DNA of 44,837 nucleotides from Rhodococcus jostii NBRC 16295 (lineage in GTDB: Bacteria > Actinomycetota > Actinomycetes > Mycobacteriales > Mycobacteriaceae): positions 1 through 44,837 of the forward strand of contig NZ_BCWY01000075.1 in assembly GCF_001894825.1 (NCBI RefSeq). Reading direction: 5' to 3'. Below the pieces are notes generated by a model that worked only from the letters and a program-made list of their open reading frames with translations, had not been told where the DNA came from and did not search any database. The position numbers and the translations under genes were made by a program. Of the stretch, positions 34,484-43,233 are shown in pieces (the stretch's first letter is position 1; every line of letters begins with the position of its first letter).

Positions 34484-35641
34484 GTGAAGCGAACCGTGTT
34501 CGACGAAGATCACGAAACCTTCCGCAAGACTATCCGCGAGTTCATCACCAGGGAGGTCACGCCGTCGTACGCCGAATGGGAGCGGGACGGCATGGTGCCG
34601 CGCACGCTCTACCGACGACTCGGCGAACTCGGAGTGTTCGGCATCGAGATCCCCGAGCAGTACGGCGGGGCCGGGGGGACCAGCTTCAAGTACCAGGCCG
34701 TGATCCGCGAGGAAACGGCCCGCGCCGGCGTCAGCTTCGGCGCCGACGTGGTGCACACGTGCCTCGTGCAGCCCTATCTACTGGAATACGGTACCGAGGA
34801 GCAGAAGCAACGATGGCTGCCGCGGTTCGTCGCCGGCGAGATGATGACCGCCATCGCGATGACCGAGCCCGGCGCGGGTTCCGATCTGGCGGGCATCAAG
34901 ACCACCGCCGCGTTGTCCGAAGACGGCACGCATTACGTGCTGAACGGCGCGAAGACCTTCATCACCGGTGGCGCACAGGCAGATCTGATCCTGGTGGTGT
35001 GCCGCACCTCCCCGCTCGATCCCGGCAACCGCAGGGGTGGCCTGTCCATCCTGTGCGTCGACACCACGTCGGAAGGCTTCGTCGTCGGACGCAAGCTGGA
35101 CAAGATCGGCCTGCGTGCGCAGGACACCGCCGAGTTGTCGTTCACCGATGTCTCGGTCCCCGTCGAGAATCTCCTCGGCGAAGAGGGCGCAGGATTCTCC
35201 TACCTGACTCGCAACCTGGTGCGGGAACGCCTGGGAGCAGCGGTGGGCGCCTACGCGAACGCGAGTGCGGCGATCGAATTCGCGAAAGCCTACGTGCTCG
35301 AGCGCCAGGTCTTCGGCACCCCGGTGGCGGCATTTCAGAACACGAAGTTCGTGCTCGCCGAGTGCGCGACGGAGGTGCAGGCCGCTCAGAGCATGGTCGA
35401 CCGCGCTCTGGACCTCGACGAGATCGGCGAGTTGACGGTCGCCGACGCGGCGAAGATCAAGCTGTTCTGCACCGAGGTCGCCGGGCGCGTCATCGACAAG
35501 TGCCTGCAATTGCACGGCGGTTACGGCTACATGCGTGAGTACCCGATTGCCCGGCTGTACGCCGACACCCGGGTCAACCGGATCTACGCCGGTTCCAGCG
35601 AGGTCATGAAGACGATCATCGCGAAGGACCTCGGCGTGTAG
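34484..35641 (+). CDS. Acyl-CoA dehydrogenase
   Basis: FAD enzyme of 385 residues. It has IAMTEPGAGSDLAGI mid-domain, QLHGGYGYMREYP and the segment YAGSSEVMK with the catalytic-base Glu. It is a third paralogue of the ACADs at 21742 and 30743. The GTG at 34484 has AAGGGAC upstream; earlier in-frame codons lie in the operator region. It is controlled from the tetR divergent promoter and is probably monocistronic, since a palindromic repeat follows the stop directly. Confidence 0.95.
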   Translation: MKRTVFDEDHETFRKTIREFITREVTPSYAEWERDGMVPRTLYRRLGELGVFGIEIPEQYGGAGGTSFKYQAVIREETARAGVSFGADVVHTCLVQPYLLEYGTEEQKQRWLPRFVAGEMMTAIAMTEPGAGSDLAGIKTTAALSEDGTHYVLNGAKTFITGGAQADLILVVCRTSPLDPGNRRGGLSILCVDTTSEGFVVGRKLDKIGLRAQDTAELSFTDVSVPVENLLGEEGAGFSYLTRNLVRERLGAAVGAYANASAAIEFAKAYVLERQVFGTPVAAFQNTKFVLAECATEVQAAQSMVDRALDLDEIGELTVADAAKIKLFCTEVAGRVIDKCLQLHGGYGYMREYPIARLYADTRVNRIYAGSSEVMKTIIAKDLGV

Positions 35642-35710
35642 CGCTTCGCGCCCGTGCGCGGTTGAGGAGTCCCCACACTCGTCAACCACTCACGGGCGGC
35701 GGAGCCGCTC
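35641..35710. terminator. Palindromic repeat copy 3, terminator candidate
   Basis: Core arms 35651-35670 and 35677-35696 pair with three mismatches around the six-base loop CCCCAC. The element starts at the last base of the ACAD stop codon. It is the most degenerate of the three copies. Confidence 0.65.
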
Positions 35711-35713
35711 AGC

Positions 35714-35738
35714 GGGATCACCCTCCCCGGGTGATCCC
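35714..35738. promoter_or_regulatory. Candidate operator upstream of second arylsulfatase
   Basis: GGGATCACCC (35714-35723) and GGGTGATCCC (35729-35738) are perfect 10-bp inverted arms around TCCCC. It lies 99 bp before the arylsulfatase start and is the best copy of a motif also found at 14864-14906 and weakly at 8500-8523. Confidence 0.6.
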
Positions 35739-35837
35739 GGTGACGGCACAGCGCGGTTAGCGTCGCCGAAAGCGCCGCACACCTGTTTTCGCGGGCGGGC
35801 CCCGACCGCCGCCCGCATCAGCCGCAGAGAGGTAGCC

Positions 35838-38201
35838 ATGGCAGCCGATTCGACGGAGATCCAACGCGGAACCCTTCCGATTCCCGACCTCGAGTACACG
35901 GGAACGGTGACGTACGACGCGACGGATCCGGACACGAGCTATCCGCCGATTCGCAGGCTGCTCCCACCCGACGGCGCCCCGAACGTGCTGGTCATTCTCG
36001 TCGACGACACGGGATTCGGCGCGTCCAGCTCGTTCGGCGGTCCGGTGGAGACACCGAACTTCGAACGCGTCGCCGCCCAGGGACTCAAGTACACCCGCTT
36101 CCATACGACGGCGCTGTGCTCGCCGACGCGCGCGGCTCTGCTGTCCGGCCGCAACCACCATACGGTCGGGATGGGCGGTATCACCGAAATTTCCACGAGC
36201 GCACCAGGTTACAGCTCCCTGAGGCCCAACAACTGCGCCCCGCTCGCGGAGATACTCAAGCTGAACGGATACAACACTGCGCAGTTCGGGAAGTGCCACG
36301 AGGTCCCGGTCTGGGAGACCTCACCGGTCGGGCCGTTCGACCACTGGCCGCACCCGGGTGGGGGCTTCGAGTACTTCTACGGGTTCGTCGGCGGCGAAAC
36401 CAATCAGTGGTATCCGGCGATCTACGAGAACACTTCGCCGCTCGAGCCCTGGGGCACCCCGGAGGAGGGGTACCACTTCATGGCGGACATGGCGGACAAG
36501 GCGATCGCCTGGACCAAACAGCAGAAGGCTCTGGCACCCGACAAGCCGTTCTTCACCTATTTCGCGCCCGGCGCCACCCACGCCCCGCACCACGTGCCGA
36601 AGGAATGGGCAGACAAGTATCGGGGCAAGTTCGATCAGGGGTGGGACAAGCTCCGCGAAGAGACCTTCGCGCGGCAGAAGGAACTCGGGGTGGTCCCGCA
36701 GGAGGCCCGACTCACCACTCGCAGTCCGGGCGTCCCCGCGTGGGACGAGATGAGCGAGAAACTCCGGCCGGCGCTCGCCCGACAGATGGAGGTCTACGCC
36801 GGATTCCTCGCCTACACCGATCACCACGTCGGACGCGTCCTGGACTCGCTGGAAGAACTCGGAGTGCTCGACGACACCCTCGTGTACATCATCATCGGCG
36901 ACAACGGTGCTTCCGCCGAGGGAACCATGAAGGGGACCACCAACGAGAGCTTCATCATCAACCACATGGATCACCTCGAAACCGAGGACTACATGATCGA
37001 GCACATCGAGGATCTGGGAACGCCCGAGTCGTACAACCACTACGCCATCGGCTGGGCTCACGCGATGGACACCCCGTACCAGTGGACCAAACAGGTGGCC
37101 TCGCATTGGGGCGGTACCCGCAACGGAACGATCGTGAGCTGGCCGAACGGCATCGCGGCACGCGGCGAGATCCGCAACCAGTTCGCCCACGTCATCGACG
37201 TCGCGCCGACCGTCCTCGCGGCGGCTGGCATTCCGGAACCGAGCACGGTGCACGGCGTCACGCAACGCCCGTTCGAGGGCACGGCGATGAACTACTCCTT
37301 CGATGCCGGCGATGCACCGGAACAGCACGAGACCCAGTACTTCGAGATGTTCGGCAACCGCGCGATCTTCCACAAGGGCTGGACCGCGGTCGCCAAACAC
37401 AAGGACCCGTGGCTCGCCTCGTCGCACGGACTCGACGCCGACGTGTGGGAGCTCTACAACGTCGAAGAGGACTGGACGCAGTCGCACGACCTCGCCGGCG
37501 AGTTCCCCGACAAGCTGGCGGACCTGCAGCGATTGTTCCTCATCCAGGCCGCGCGATTCAAGGTGCTGCCCATGGATACGCGGTCAGCGGAGCGGTTCAA
37601 CGACGAACTGGTCGGCAGACCGACGCTGATCCAAGGGACCTCCCAGACGTTCTATCCAGGGATGAAGCGGCTCAGCGAGAACTCCGTGATCAACGTCAAG
37701 AACAAATCGCACTCGATCACCGCGAAGGTCACCGTCCCCGAATCCAGAGCGAACGGGGTCATTCTCGTCCAGGGCGGGGCGTTCGGCGGCTGGAGTGTGT
37801 ACACAAAGGACGGATACCTGAAATACACCTACAACGTCCTCGGATTGCACGAGTACACCACCACCTCTGACCAGCCGTTATCCCCCGGAGTTCACGAAGT
37901 GCGCATGGAGTTCGACTACGAGGGCGGCGGTCTCGGTAAAGGCGGCACCGTCACCCTCTCCGCGGACGGACACTCCATCGGTGCGGGGAAGGTGGAACAA
38001 ACCCTGCCCTTCATGTTCTCGATGGACGAAACGGTCGACGTCGGAATCGATGTCGCGTCCCCGGTGTCCAGCGAGTACGGGCCGACCGGAAATGGATTCA
38101 ACGGAGACATTGCCTGGGCGCGTATCGATATCGGGCAGGACGACCACAGCCACCTGGCCGATCCCGAGCACAGAATGACGATCGCGATGACGAAGCAGTA
38201 G
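35838..38201 (+). CDS. Type I arylsulfatase (formylglycine type), paralogue
   Basis: Sulfate-ester hydrolase of 787 residues, colinear with the one at 8587. Metal-site DD is at 56-57. The signature CSPTRAALLSGR starts at Cys94, the expected formylglycine residue. GDNGAS lies mid-protein. The C-terminal beta-rich region (HEVRMEFDYEGGGLGKGGT) is shared with the paralogue. No signal peptide is seen. ATG 35838 has GAGAGG upstream. The upstream inverted repeat at 35714-35738 and the downstream LuxR-type regulator gene are the best leads on regulation. The two sulfatases probably differ in substrate. Confidence 0.95.
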   Translation: MAADSTEIQRGTLPIPDLEYTGTVTYDATDPDTSYPPIRRLLPPDGAPNVLVILVDDTGFGASSSFGGPVETPNFERVAAQGLKYTRFHTTALCSPTRAALLSGRNHHTVGMGGITEISTSAPGYSSLRPNNCAPLAEILKLNGYNTAQFGKCHEVPVWETSPVGPFDHWPHPGGGFEYFYGFVGGETNQWYPAIYENTSPLEPWGTPEEGYHFMADMADKAIAWTKQQKALAPDKPFFTYFAPGATHAPHHVPKEWADKYRGKFDQGWDKLREETFARQKELGVVPQEARLTTRSPGVPAWDEMSEKLRPALARQMEVYAGFLAYTDHHVGRVLDSLEELGVLDDTLVYIIIGDNGASAEGTMKGTTNESFIINHMDHLETEDYMIEHIEDLGTPESYNHYAIGWAHAMDTPYQWTKQVASHWGGTRNGTIVSWPNGIAARGEIRNQFAHVIDVAPTVLAAAGIPEPSTVHGVTQRPFEGTAMNYSFDAGDAPEQHETQYFEMFGNRAIFHKGWTAVAKHKDPWLASSHGLDADVWELYNVEEDWTQSHDLAGEFPDKLADLQRLFLIQAARFKVLPMDTRSAERFNDELVGRPTLIQGTSQTFYPGMKRLSENSVINVKNKSHSITAKVTVPESRANGVILVQGGAFGGWSVYTKDGYLKYTYNVLGLHEYTTTSDQPLSPGVHEVRMEFDYEGGGLGKGGTVTLSADGHSIGAGKVEQTLPFMFSMDETVDVGIDVASPVSSEYGPTGNGFNGDIAWARIDIGQDDHSHLADPEHRMTIAMTKQ

Positions 38202-38265
38202 TCCGCACGAGATCACGCACGCGGGCACTCCCTTCGGTACACACGTTCACCCACACAAATCAACA

Positions 38266-38348
38266 CATTCTCGCTAAAATCGACGCACCGCGCCGGTGTG
38301 CCGGTGATTGGCGTTTGTCGAAGATCGTTTCTCGGTGCAGCGAGAATG
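38266..38348. promoter_or_regulatory. Spaced inverted repeat upstream of the LAL regulator
   Basis: CATTCTCGCT (38266-38275) and AGCGAGAATG (38339-38348) are perfect 10-bp inverted copies 63 bp apart. The second ends 10 bp before the chosen GTG. Autoregulation or an RNA hairpin over the start are both possible. Confidence 0.4.
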
Positions 38349-38358
38349 GGGGGTCGGC

Positions 38359-41001
38359 GTGACGGCAGTACATTTCGGCGAGTTTCATTCGAGTATCCGA
38401 ATACCGCCCGGTGCGGTGGGCCGAACGGTCACCCGCACCAGGTTGCACTCCGCCCTGACGGAGGCCCTGACCAGCGAAGACCATCCCTATCCCGTCGCGC
38501 TGGTGTGCGCTCCCGCCGGGTCGGGCAAGACGCAATTGGCCGCCGACTGGGCACGCGAAGTCCTGGCGGGCGACGACGCCCCGACCATCGCCTGGATCAC
38601 GATCGAGGAGCGGCACAACGACCTCGGCGTCATCCACCGGGCCATTCTCCGGGCGCTGAACGAAGCCGGAAATCCTCGGCTACAGGAGTTGTGCAGCCGT
38701 CTCGACGCCGATTCCCACGACCTCGGCGCTCGACTGTCCGCGGATCTGAATGAACTCGGGGACAACATCTGGTTGGTGATCGACGACGCTCATCTGCTCC
38801 GCGACACCGACATCCTGAACGATCTCGAGTCGTTCATGCGCTGGCAGCCGCCGATGCTCCGGACGATCATCTGCGGACGGTTCGAGCCGCCACTCGCGTT
38901 GCAGCGACTTCGGCTGGACGGCAAGCTCTTCACCCTCACGGCACGCGATCTCGCCTTCACCGCCGAGGAGGCCGCCGCGATGCTCACCGAGCACGACGTG
39001 CGGCTGGATCCCGGTGACCTGGACGCCCTGATGGATCGCACCGAGGGTTGGGCTGCCGGAATTCGTTTGGCCGGAATGTCTTTGGAAGGGCATTCCGATC
39101 CGAGCCGGTTGATCGCCGAATTCTCCGGTAACCGCCGGGCGGTCGCCGACTATCTCATCGAGGAAGTTCTCGCCGGACAGACCGACGAGATGCGCGAGTT
39201 CCTCCTCCGGACATCCGTGCCCGCGTCGTTCACAACCGAATTCGCGGAGATTCTCACGGGTTGCACCGACGCGCACGACAAGGTGGATTGGCTGGAACAC
39301 CACAATTTCCTGATCAACCGAATCGACGACTCCCCCACCCACTACCGGTATCACCCGCTGCTGCGAAGCTATCTGCGGGCGGAGATCAGCCGGATCGGAC
39401 ACGTCGAGGTGGAGCATCTCGAACTCACCGCCGCACACTGGCATGCGGAGTTCGGAGACTCGCTGGTGGCGCTCGAACACGCGGTCAACTCGGGCGACCA
39501 CGATGCGATCGCCGCGCTACTCTCCCGGAGCTCGCTGTCGCTGATCGTCGGGGGTCACGGTGAGGCGGTCGATCGTCTCCTCACGCGGGCGCCGCGGACC
39601 ACCCAGGAGCATCCGTCGGCGCGGTTGGTCCGCGCGGCGGCGGCGCTGGCCGCGGGAAACGTTCCCGTGGCGCGATCCACGCTCGACGTCCTCGACCGCA
39701 CCCGGGCGGGAACCGCGATCGACGGGACGGATTCGCGACACCACCTGCTGCTCCGTGAGTCGCTCCGCGTGCAGACCGCCATCCAGACCGGCGACATCGA
39801 CGACGCGTTGACCCGGCTGCGGTCGGCGGGGTCGGAATCGACCGGCGAATCCGAACTGGACGCGTTCGTGCTTCTCCAGGAAGGCCGGGCGCTGCTCTTC
39901 CTCGGCCGGTCCGAGGAGTCGGAGCACGTGGTCGGGAAGGCGCTGGCTCATGCACGACTCGCCGACGCGTCGCTCACCGTCATGTACTGCCTGGGCACTC
40001 TCGCGGCCCTCGCGATGTCGCGGGGTGAGGTGGTTCGTGCCGCCGCCTTCGTGGGCGAGTCGCTCACGATCGGGACGGAGCAGTCCGCGACTTGTGATCC
40101 GACGTTCCACCTGGTGCGATTGGTCGATTCGTGGTGCCGCTACATCCGGCTCGACGACGACGCCGCATCGATTGCGGCCGAGTCGGCCGACGTTCTGCAC
40201 CGTGTGAACGCGGAGACCGCAACGTTCGCGGACGGCGCCGCGGTGTTGTTCGGACTGGACGGGTCGGACCACCGGCACAGTGCGGTGACGACGCTCCATG
40301 CGCACAGCCCGGTCTCGTCGACGATGCCCGTGCCCCCGGGCATCCGGGCGGTGTTGCTGCCGGCGATCCAGTACGCGTATCTCACCGCCGGAGAAGTCGG
40401 ATGGGCACACGAACTGGCGGCCGACGCGCGGACGCTGCTCGGACCGACCGGTGACATCGCCGTCCTCGACGCCATCGTCCATCTCCACTCGCACCGCCTC
40501 GATCAGGCCCGCAAGACTCTGCAACCCGTGCTGGACGGCACCCTCGTGTGCGCGGCGGGCACCAATCTCATCGCGGCGTGGTTGGTCGACACAGCGATCG
40601 CGCTTGCCCGAAAGCATGATTCGCGGGCACACGGTGCGCTCACCGAGGCGCTCCGACTGGCCGAGCCCGATTCGGTGTTGCGTCCGTTCCACGACTGCGG
40701 ACCGCAGATCCGAGAACTTCTCGTCCGGAGCACCGGGCGGTTCGGTGTGCTCGAAACCTTCGCGGACCGGCTGCGCGCGTCGTTTCCCCGGGCCGAGAGC
40801 GCGGCGTCCGACATGTTGACTCCCCGCGAATTGGAACTGCTCGTGGAGCTTCCGTCGTGGCGCACGGCGGAGCAGATCGCCGCCGACCTGTGCGTGTCCG
40901 TCAACACCGTGAAGACGCACCTGCGCGGGATCTACCGGAAACTCGGCGTCACGTCCCGTCGTGACGCCATCGCCGCGGCGCAACAAGCCGGCTTGCTCTG
41001 A
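38359..41001 (+). CDS. LAL-type (MalT-like) LuxR-family ATP-dependent regulator
   Basis: Large regulator of 880 residues. An N-terminal STAND/AAA-like ATPase has Walker A APAGSGKT (51-58) and Walker B-like WLVIDDAH. A long helical TPR-like sensor region follows, then a C-terminal LuxR helix-turn-helix (TPRELELLVEL ... SVNTVKTHLRGIYRKLGV). Such proteins bind ATP and an inducer, oligomerise and activate transcription. GTG 38359 is chosen with a G-rich run before it; a TTG at 38308 is possible but has no ribosome site. Placed right after the second arylsulfatase, it is a candidate activator of the sulfate-ester genes. This is inference. Confidence 0.92.
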   Translation: MTAVHFGEFHSSIRIPPGAVGRTVTRTRLHSALTEALTSEDHPYPVALVCAPAGSGKTQLAADWAREVLAGDDAPTIAWITIEERHNDLGVIHRAILRALNEAGNPRLQELCSRLDADSHDLGARLSADLNELGDNIWLVIDDAHLLRDTDILNDLESFMRWQPPMLRTIICGRFEPPLALQRLRLDGKLFTLTARDLAFTAEEAAAMLTEHDVRLDPGDLDALMDRTEGWAAGIRLAGMSLEGHSDPSRLIAEFSGNRRAVADYLIEEVLAGQTDEMREFLLRTSVPASFTTEFAEILTGCTDAHDKVDWLEHHNFLINRIDDSPTHYRYHPLLRSYLRAEISRIGHVEVEHLELTAAHWHAEFGDSLVALEHAVNSGDHDAIAALLSRSSLSLIVGGHGEAVDRLLTRAPRTTQEHPSARLVRAAAALAAGNVPVARSTLDVLDRTRAGTAIDGTDSRHHLLLRESLRVQTAIQTGDIDDALTRLRSAGSESTGESELDAFVLLQEGRALLFLGRSEESEHVVGKALAHARLADASLTVMYCLGTLAALAMSRGEVVRAAAFVGESLTIGTEQSATCDPTFHLVRLVDSWCRYIRLDDDAASIAAESADVLHRVNAETATFADGAAVLFGLDGSDHRHSAVTTLHAHSPVSSTMPVPPGIRAVLLPAIQYAYLTAGEVGWAHELAADARTLLGPTGDIAVLDAIVHLHSHRLDQARKTLQPVLDGTLVCAAGTNLIAAWLVDTAIALARKHDSRAHGALTEALRLAEPDSVLRPFHDCGPQIRELLVRSTGRFGVLETFADRLRASFPRAESAASDMLTPRELELLVELPSWRTAEQIAADLCVSVNTVKTHLRGIYRKLGVTSRRDAIAAAQQAGLL

Positions 41002-41111
41002 GCACGATTCACCACTTGCGGGTGAGGCGCGATGTTGTCCCTCGAGTCACTCTGTATTCACTGGCTGACCGCTTGTCGAAGGACTGCCCATCCGCGAATG
41101 AAGGAGCCGCC

Positions 41112-41339
41112 GTGGAGCAATCGACCTGGCCCGACAACGTCAGGTACGCATTCCTGATCAGCGGCGCCCTGTCCGAGCGGGTCATCGCGGCTTTCCCCGA
41201 GTTGGACGTGTCGGGTGTGACGACGGGTGACACCACACTGTACGGCCGGGTCGACAGCCCGACGGATCTGCGGGGGATGCTGGCCCGCTTCGACGCTCTG
41301 GGGTTGACCGTCATCGAGATGCGGCGGCTACCGGACTAG
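41112..41339 (+). CDS. Small conserved-type hypothetical protein
   Basis: Protein of 75 residues from a GTG at 41112 with AAGGAG upstream. It has an alternating hydrophobic pattern (VRYAFLISGALSERVIAAF and LTVIEMRRL at the end) that suggests a small alpha/beta fold with two or three strands. No known motif was recognised. It lies about 110 bp after the LAL regulator gene on the same strand. The longer frame from 41016 has no ribosome site and is not used. Confidence 0.65.
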   Translation: MEQSTWPDNVRYAFLISGALSERVIAAFPELDVSGVTTGDTTLYGRVDSPTDLRGMLARFDALGLTVIEMRRLPD

Positions 41340-41371
41340 AACCGCAGAGAGTTCAATAGTGTGAGGCCCCT

Positions 41372-41421
41372 GCAGTTGCGAGGCCTCAGCAGTTCGAGGC
41401 CTCAGCAGTTGCGAGGCCTCA
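41372..41421. repeat. Three tandem 16-17 bp repeats
   Basis: Units GCAGTTGCGAGGCCTCA (41372-41388), GCAGTTCGAGGCCTCA (41389-41404) and GCAGTTGCGAGGCCTCA (41405-41421). Each holds the palindrome GAGGCCTC. They stand directly before AGGAGG of the kinase gene. A degenerate fourth unit may precede them. Confidence 0.8.
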
Positions 41422-41439
41422 GGAGGCGGTGAAGCCGAT

Positions 41440-43221
41440 GTGAGTGGCGAGTTCGAACCGGGCACGGTGTTTGCCGGCTACGTGATCGAACGGGTTCTGG
41501 GACGAGGCGGCATGGGCACCGTGTACCTCGCTCAGCATCCGAACCTGCCACGCAAGGTCGCCCTCAAACTGCTGGACTCGGCGTGGGCGAGCGACGAGTA
41601 CGTTCGCTCACGCTTCGAGTCGGAGGCCGACCACGCCGCGAAGCTCGAACACCCCAACATCGTGACGATCCACGACCGCGGCCGTGAGCGCGGCCGGTTG
41701 TGGATCGCGATGCAGTACGTTCCCGGCGTCGATGCGCGGAAAGCGCTCGCGTCCGGCGGACTGGATGTCGCGCGGGCGATGCGCATCGTGTCGGAAACCG
41801 GGAACGCCCTCGACCATGCGCACCGGGCCGGGATTCTGCATCGCGACGTGAAGCCGGCGAACATCCTGCTCGCCGAGGGTGACCCCGAGCGGGTTCTGCT
41901 CGCCGACTTCGGCACCGCGAAGGCATTGGACGAAACACATCAGCTGACCCGGACGGGGATGCTCGTCGCGACGTTGCACTACGCCGCGCCCGAGCAGATC
42001 GAGGGTGCGAAACTCGATCACCGGGTCGACATCTACGCGCTGGGGTGCACGTTCTTCCACCTTCTGACCAACGAACCGCCGTATCCGGGCACCACGGCCT
42101 CCGCGGTCATGCACGGGCATCTGAACGGTCCGATTCCGAAGCCGAGCATGCTGCGGCCGGACCTGCCCGCCGGATTCGACGACGTCGTCGCGCGGGCGAT
42201 GGCCAAGGACCGCGACGACCGCTATTCGAGTTGCCGGGAGTTCAGCGAGGCGATCGACGCCGCGTCACGCAGCGCACCCGCCGTCCCCCCTGGTCCGTCC
42301 CGGCCCGTCGATCCCGCGGCAACCACCCATGTGGGCGGCGGGACCCTCACCGAAACGGTCGCGGAACCGAGGCGACGGCCGTGGTGGCGCACACCTGCGG
42401 CGGTGACCGCGGCCCTGGCCGGCGCCGTGATCCTGGCCGGTGTCGCCTTCTTCGCGTGGCCGGACGATCAGTCGACGAGCCCGCAGGTGGTCCTTCCGAT
42501 CACCGGACTGGCGAGTCCCGCCGGGCTCGCGGTCAGCGACGCCGGCGACCTGTACATCGCGGACAGCTCGGCCAAACAGGTCGTGCGGGTGCGGGCCGGC
42601 TCCGGTGAGCAGACCGTCCTCCCCTTCACCGGACTCGAGGTGCCGCAGGGCGTCGCCGTCAGCGCGTCCGGCGACGTGTACGTCTCCGATCTGGTGACCA
42701 ACACGGTGACACTGCTGCACGACGACACCGCGTTGCCGCTGCCTTTCACCGGTCTCGACCAGCCGTTCGGCGTCGCGGTGGGACCGGACGGAACCGCATA
42801 CGTCGCCGACACGCTGAACAACCGGGTGGTGTCTCTGCACGACGTCACGGCGAGCCCCGTCGACGTACCGCTGACGGTGATCGGCCCGTTCACGGTGGCC
42901 GTCGACAAGCAGGGCGACCTCTATGTGGGTACCCCGAACAAGATTCTCACCTGGAACGCGGCTACCCGTGCGCAGAGCTTCCTGCCCCTCACCGACCTAC
43001 AGAGCGTGGGTGGGGTGGCCGTCGACGACAACGGAACCGTGTACGCCATCGACCAGAACCACCATCGCGTGCTGCGACTGCGGGCCGGCTCGGACGAACA
43101 GGAGGTTCTGCCGTTCACCGGGCTCAGCGAGCCCGAGGGCATCGCCGTGTCGAACCGCGGCGACGTGTATGTCGCGGACACCGACAACGGCCGGGTGCTC
43201 ATGCTGCCCGCGGGCAGCTGA
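41440..43221 (+). CDS. PknD-like Ser/Thr protein kinase with extracellular NHL-type propeller
   Basis: Transmembrane receptor kinase of 593 residues. The intracellular kinase domain (about 14-275) has glycine loop GRGGMG (21-26), Lys43, HRDVKPAN (134-141), DFG (156-158) and APEQ (183-186). A proline-rich juxtamembrane stretch leads to one membrane helix (318-340). Outside are six repeats of the form LPFTGL-x-x-P-x-GVAV-x-x-x-GDVYVAD (347-593), a six-bladed beta-propeller as in Mycobacterium PknD. All catalytic residues are intact. GTG 41440 lies 13 bases after AGGAGG, a long spacing, and just after three tandem repeats. The extracellular ligand is unknown. Confidence 0.95.
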   Translation: MSGEFEPGTVFAGYVIERVLGRGGMGTVYLAQHPNLPRKVALKLLDSAWASDEYVRSRFESEADHAAKLEHPNIVTIHDRGRERGRLWIAMQYVPGVDARKALASGGLDVARAMRIVSETGNALDHAHRAGILHRDVKPANILLAEGDPERVLLADFGTAKALDETHQLTRTGMLVATLHYAAPEQIEGAKLDHRVDIYALGCTFFHLLTNEPPYPGTTASAVMHGHLNGPIPKPSMLRPDLPAGFDDVVARAMAKDRDDRYSSCREFSEAIDAASRSAPAVPPGPSRPVDPAATTHVGGGTLTETVAEPRRRPWWRTPAAVTAALAGAVILAGVAFFAWPDDQSTSPQVVLPITGLASPAGLAVSDAGDLYIADSSAKQVVRVRAGSGEQTVLPFTGLEVPQGVAVSASGDVYVSDLVTNTVTLLHDDTALPLPFTGLDQPFGVAVGPDGTAYVADTLNNRVVSLHDVTASPVDVPLTVIGPFTVAVDKQGDLYVGTPNKILTWNAATRAQSFLPLTDLQSVGGVAVDDNGTVYAIDQNHHRVLRLRAGSDEQEVLPFTGLSEPEGIAVSNRGDVYVADTDNGRVLMLPAGS

Positions 43222-43233
43222 CGCCGAAGGGCG

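Noticed and set aside
17965..35641. Canonical cholesterol or bile-acid catabolic cluster
   Set aside because: No KstR, Mce4, KshAB, KstD or Hsa genes are seen; only side-chain type enzymes occur.
41372..41421. CRISPR-like array
   Set aside because: The 16-17 bp units are directly adjacent, with no spacers and no cas genes.
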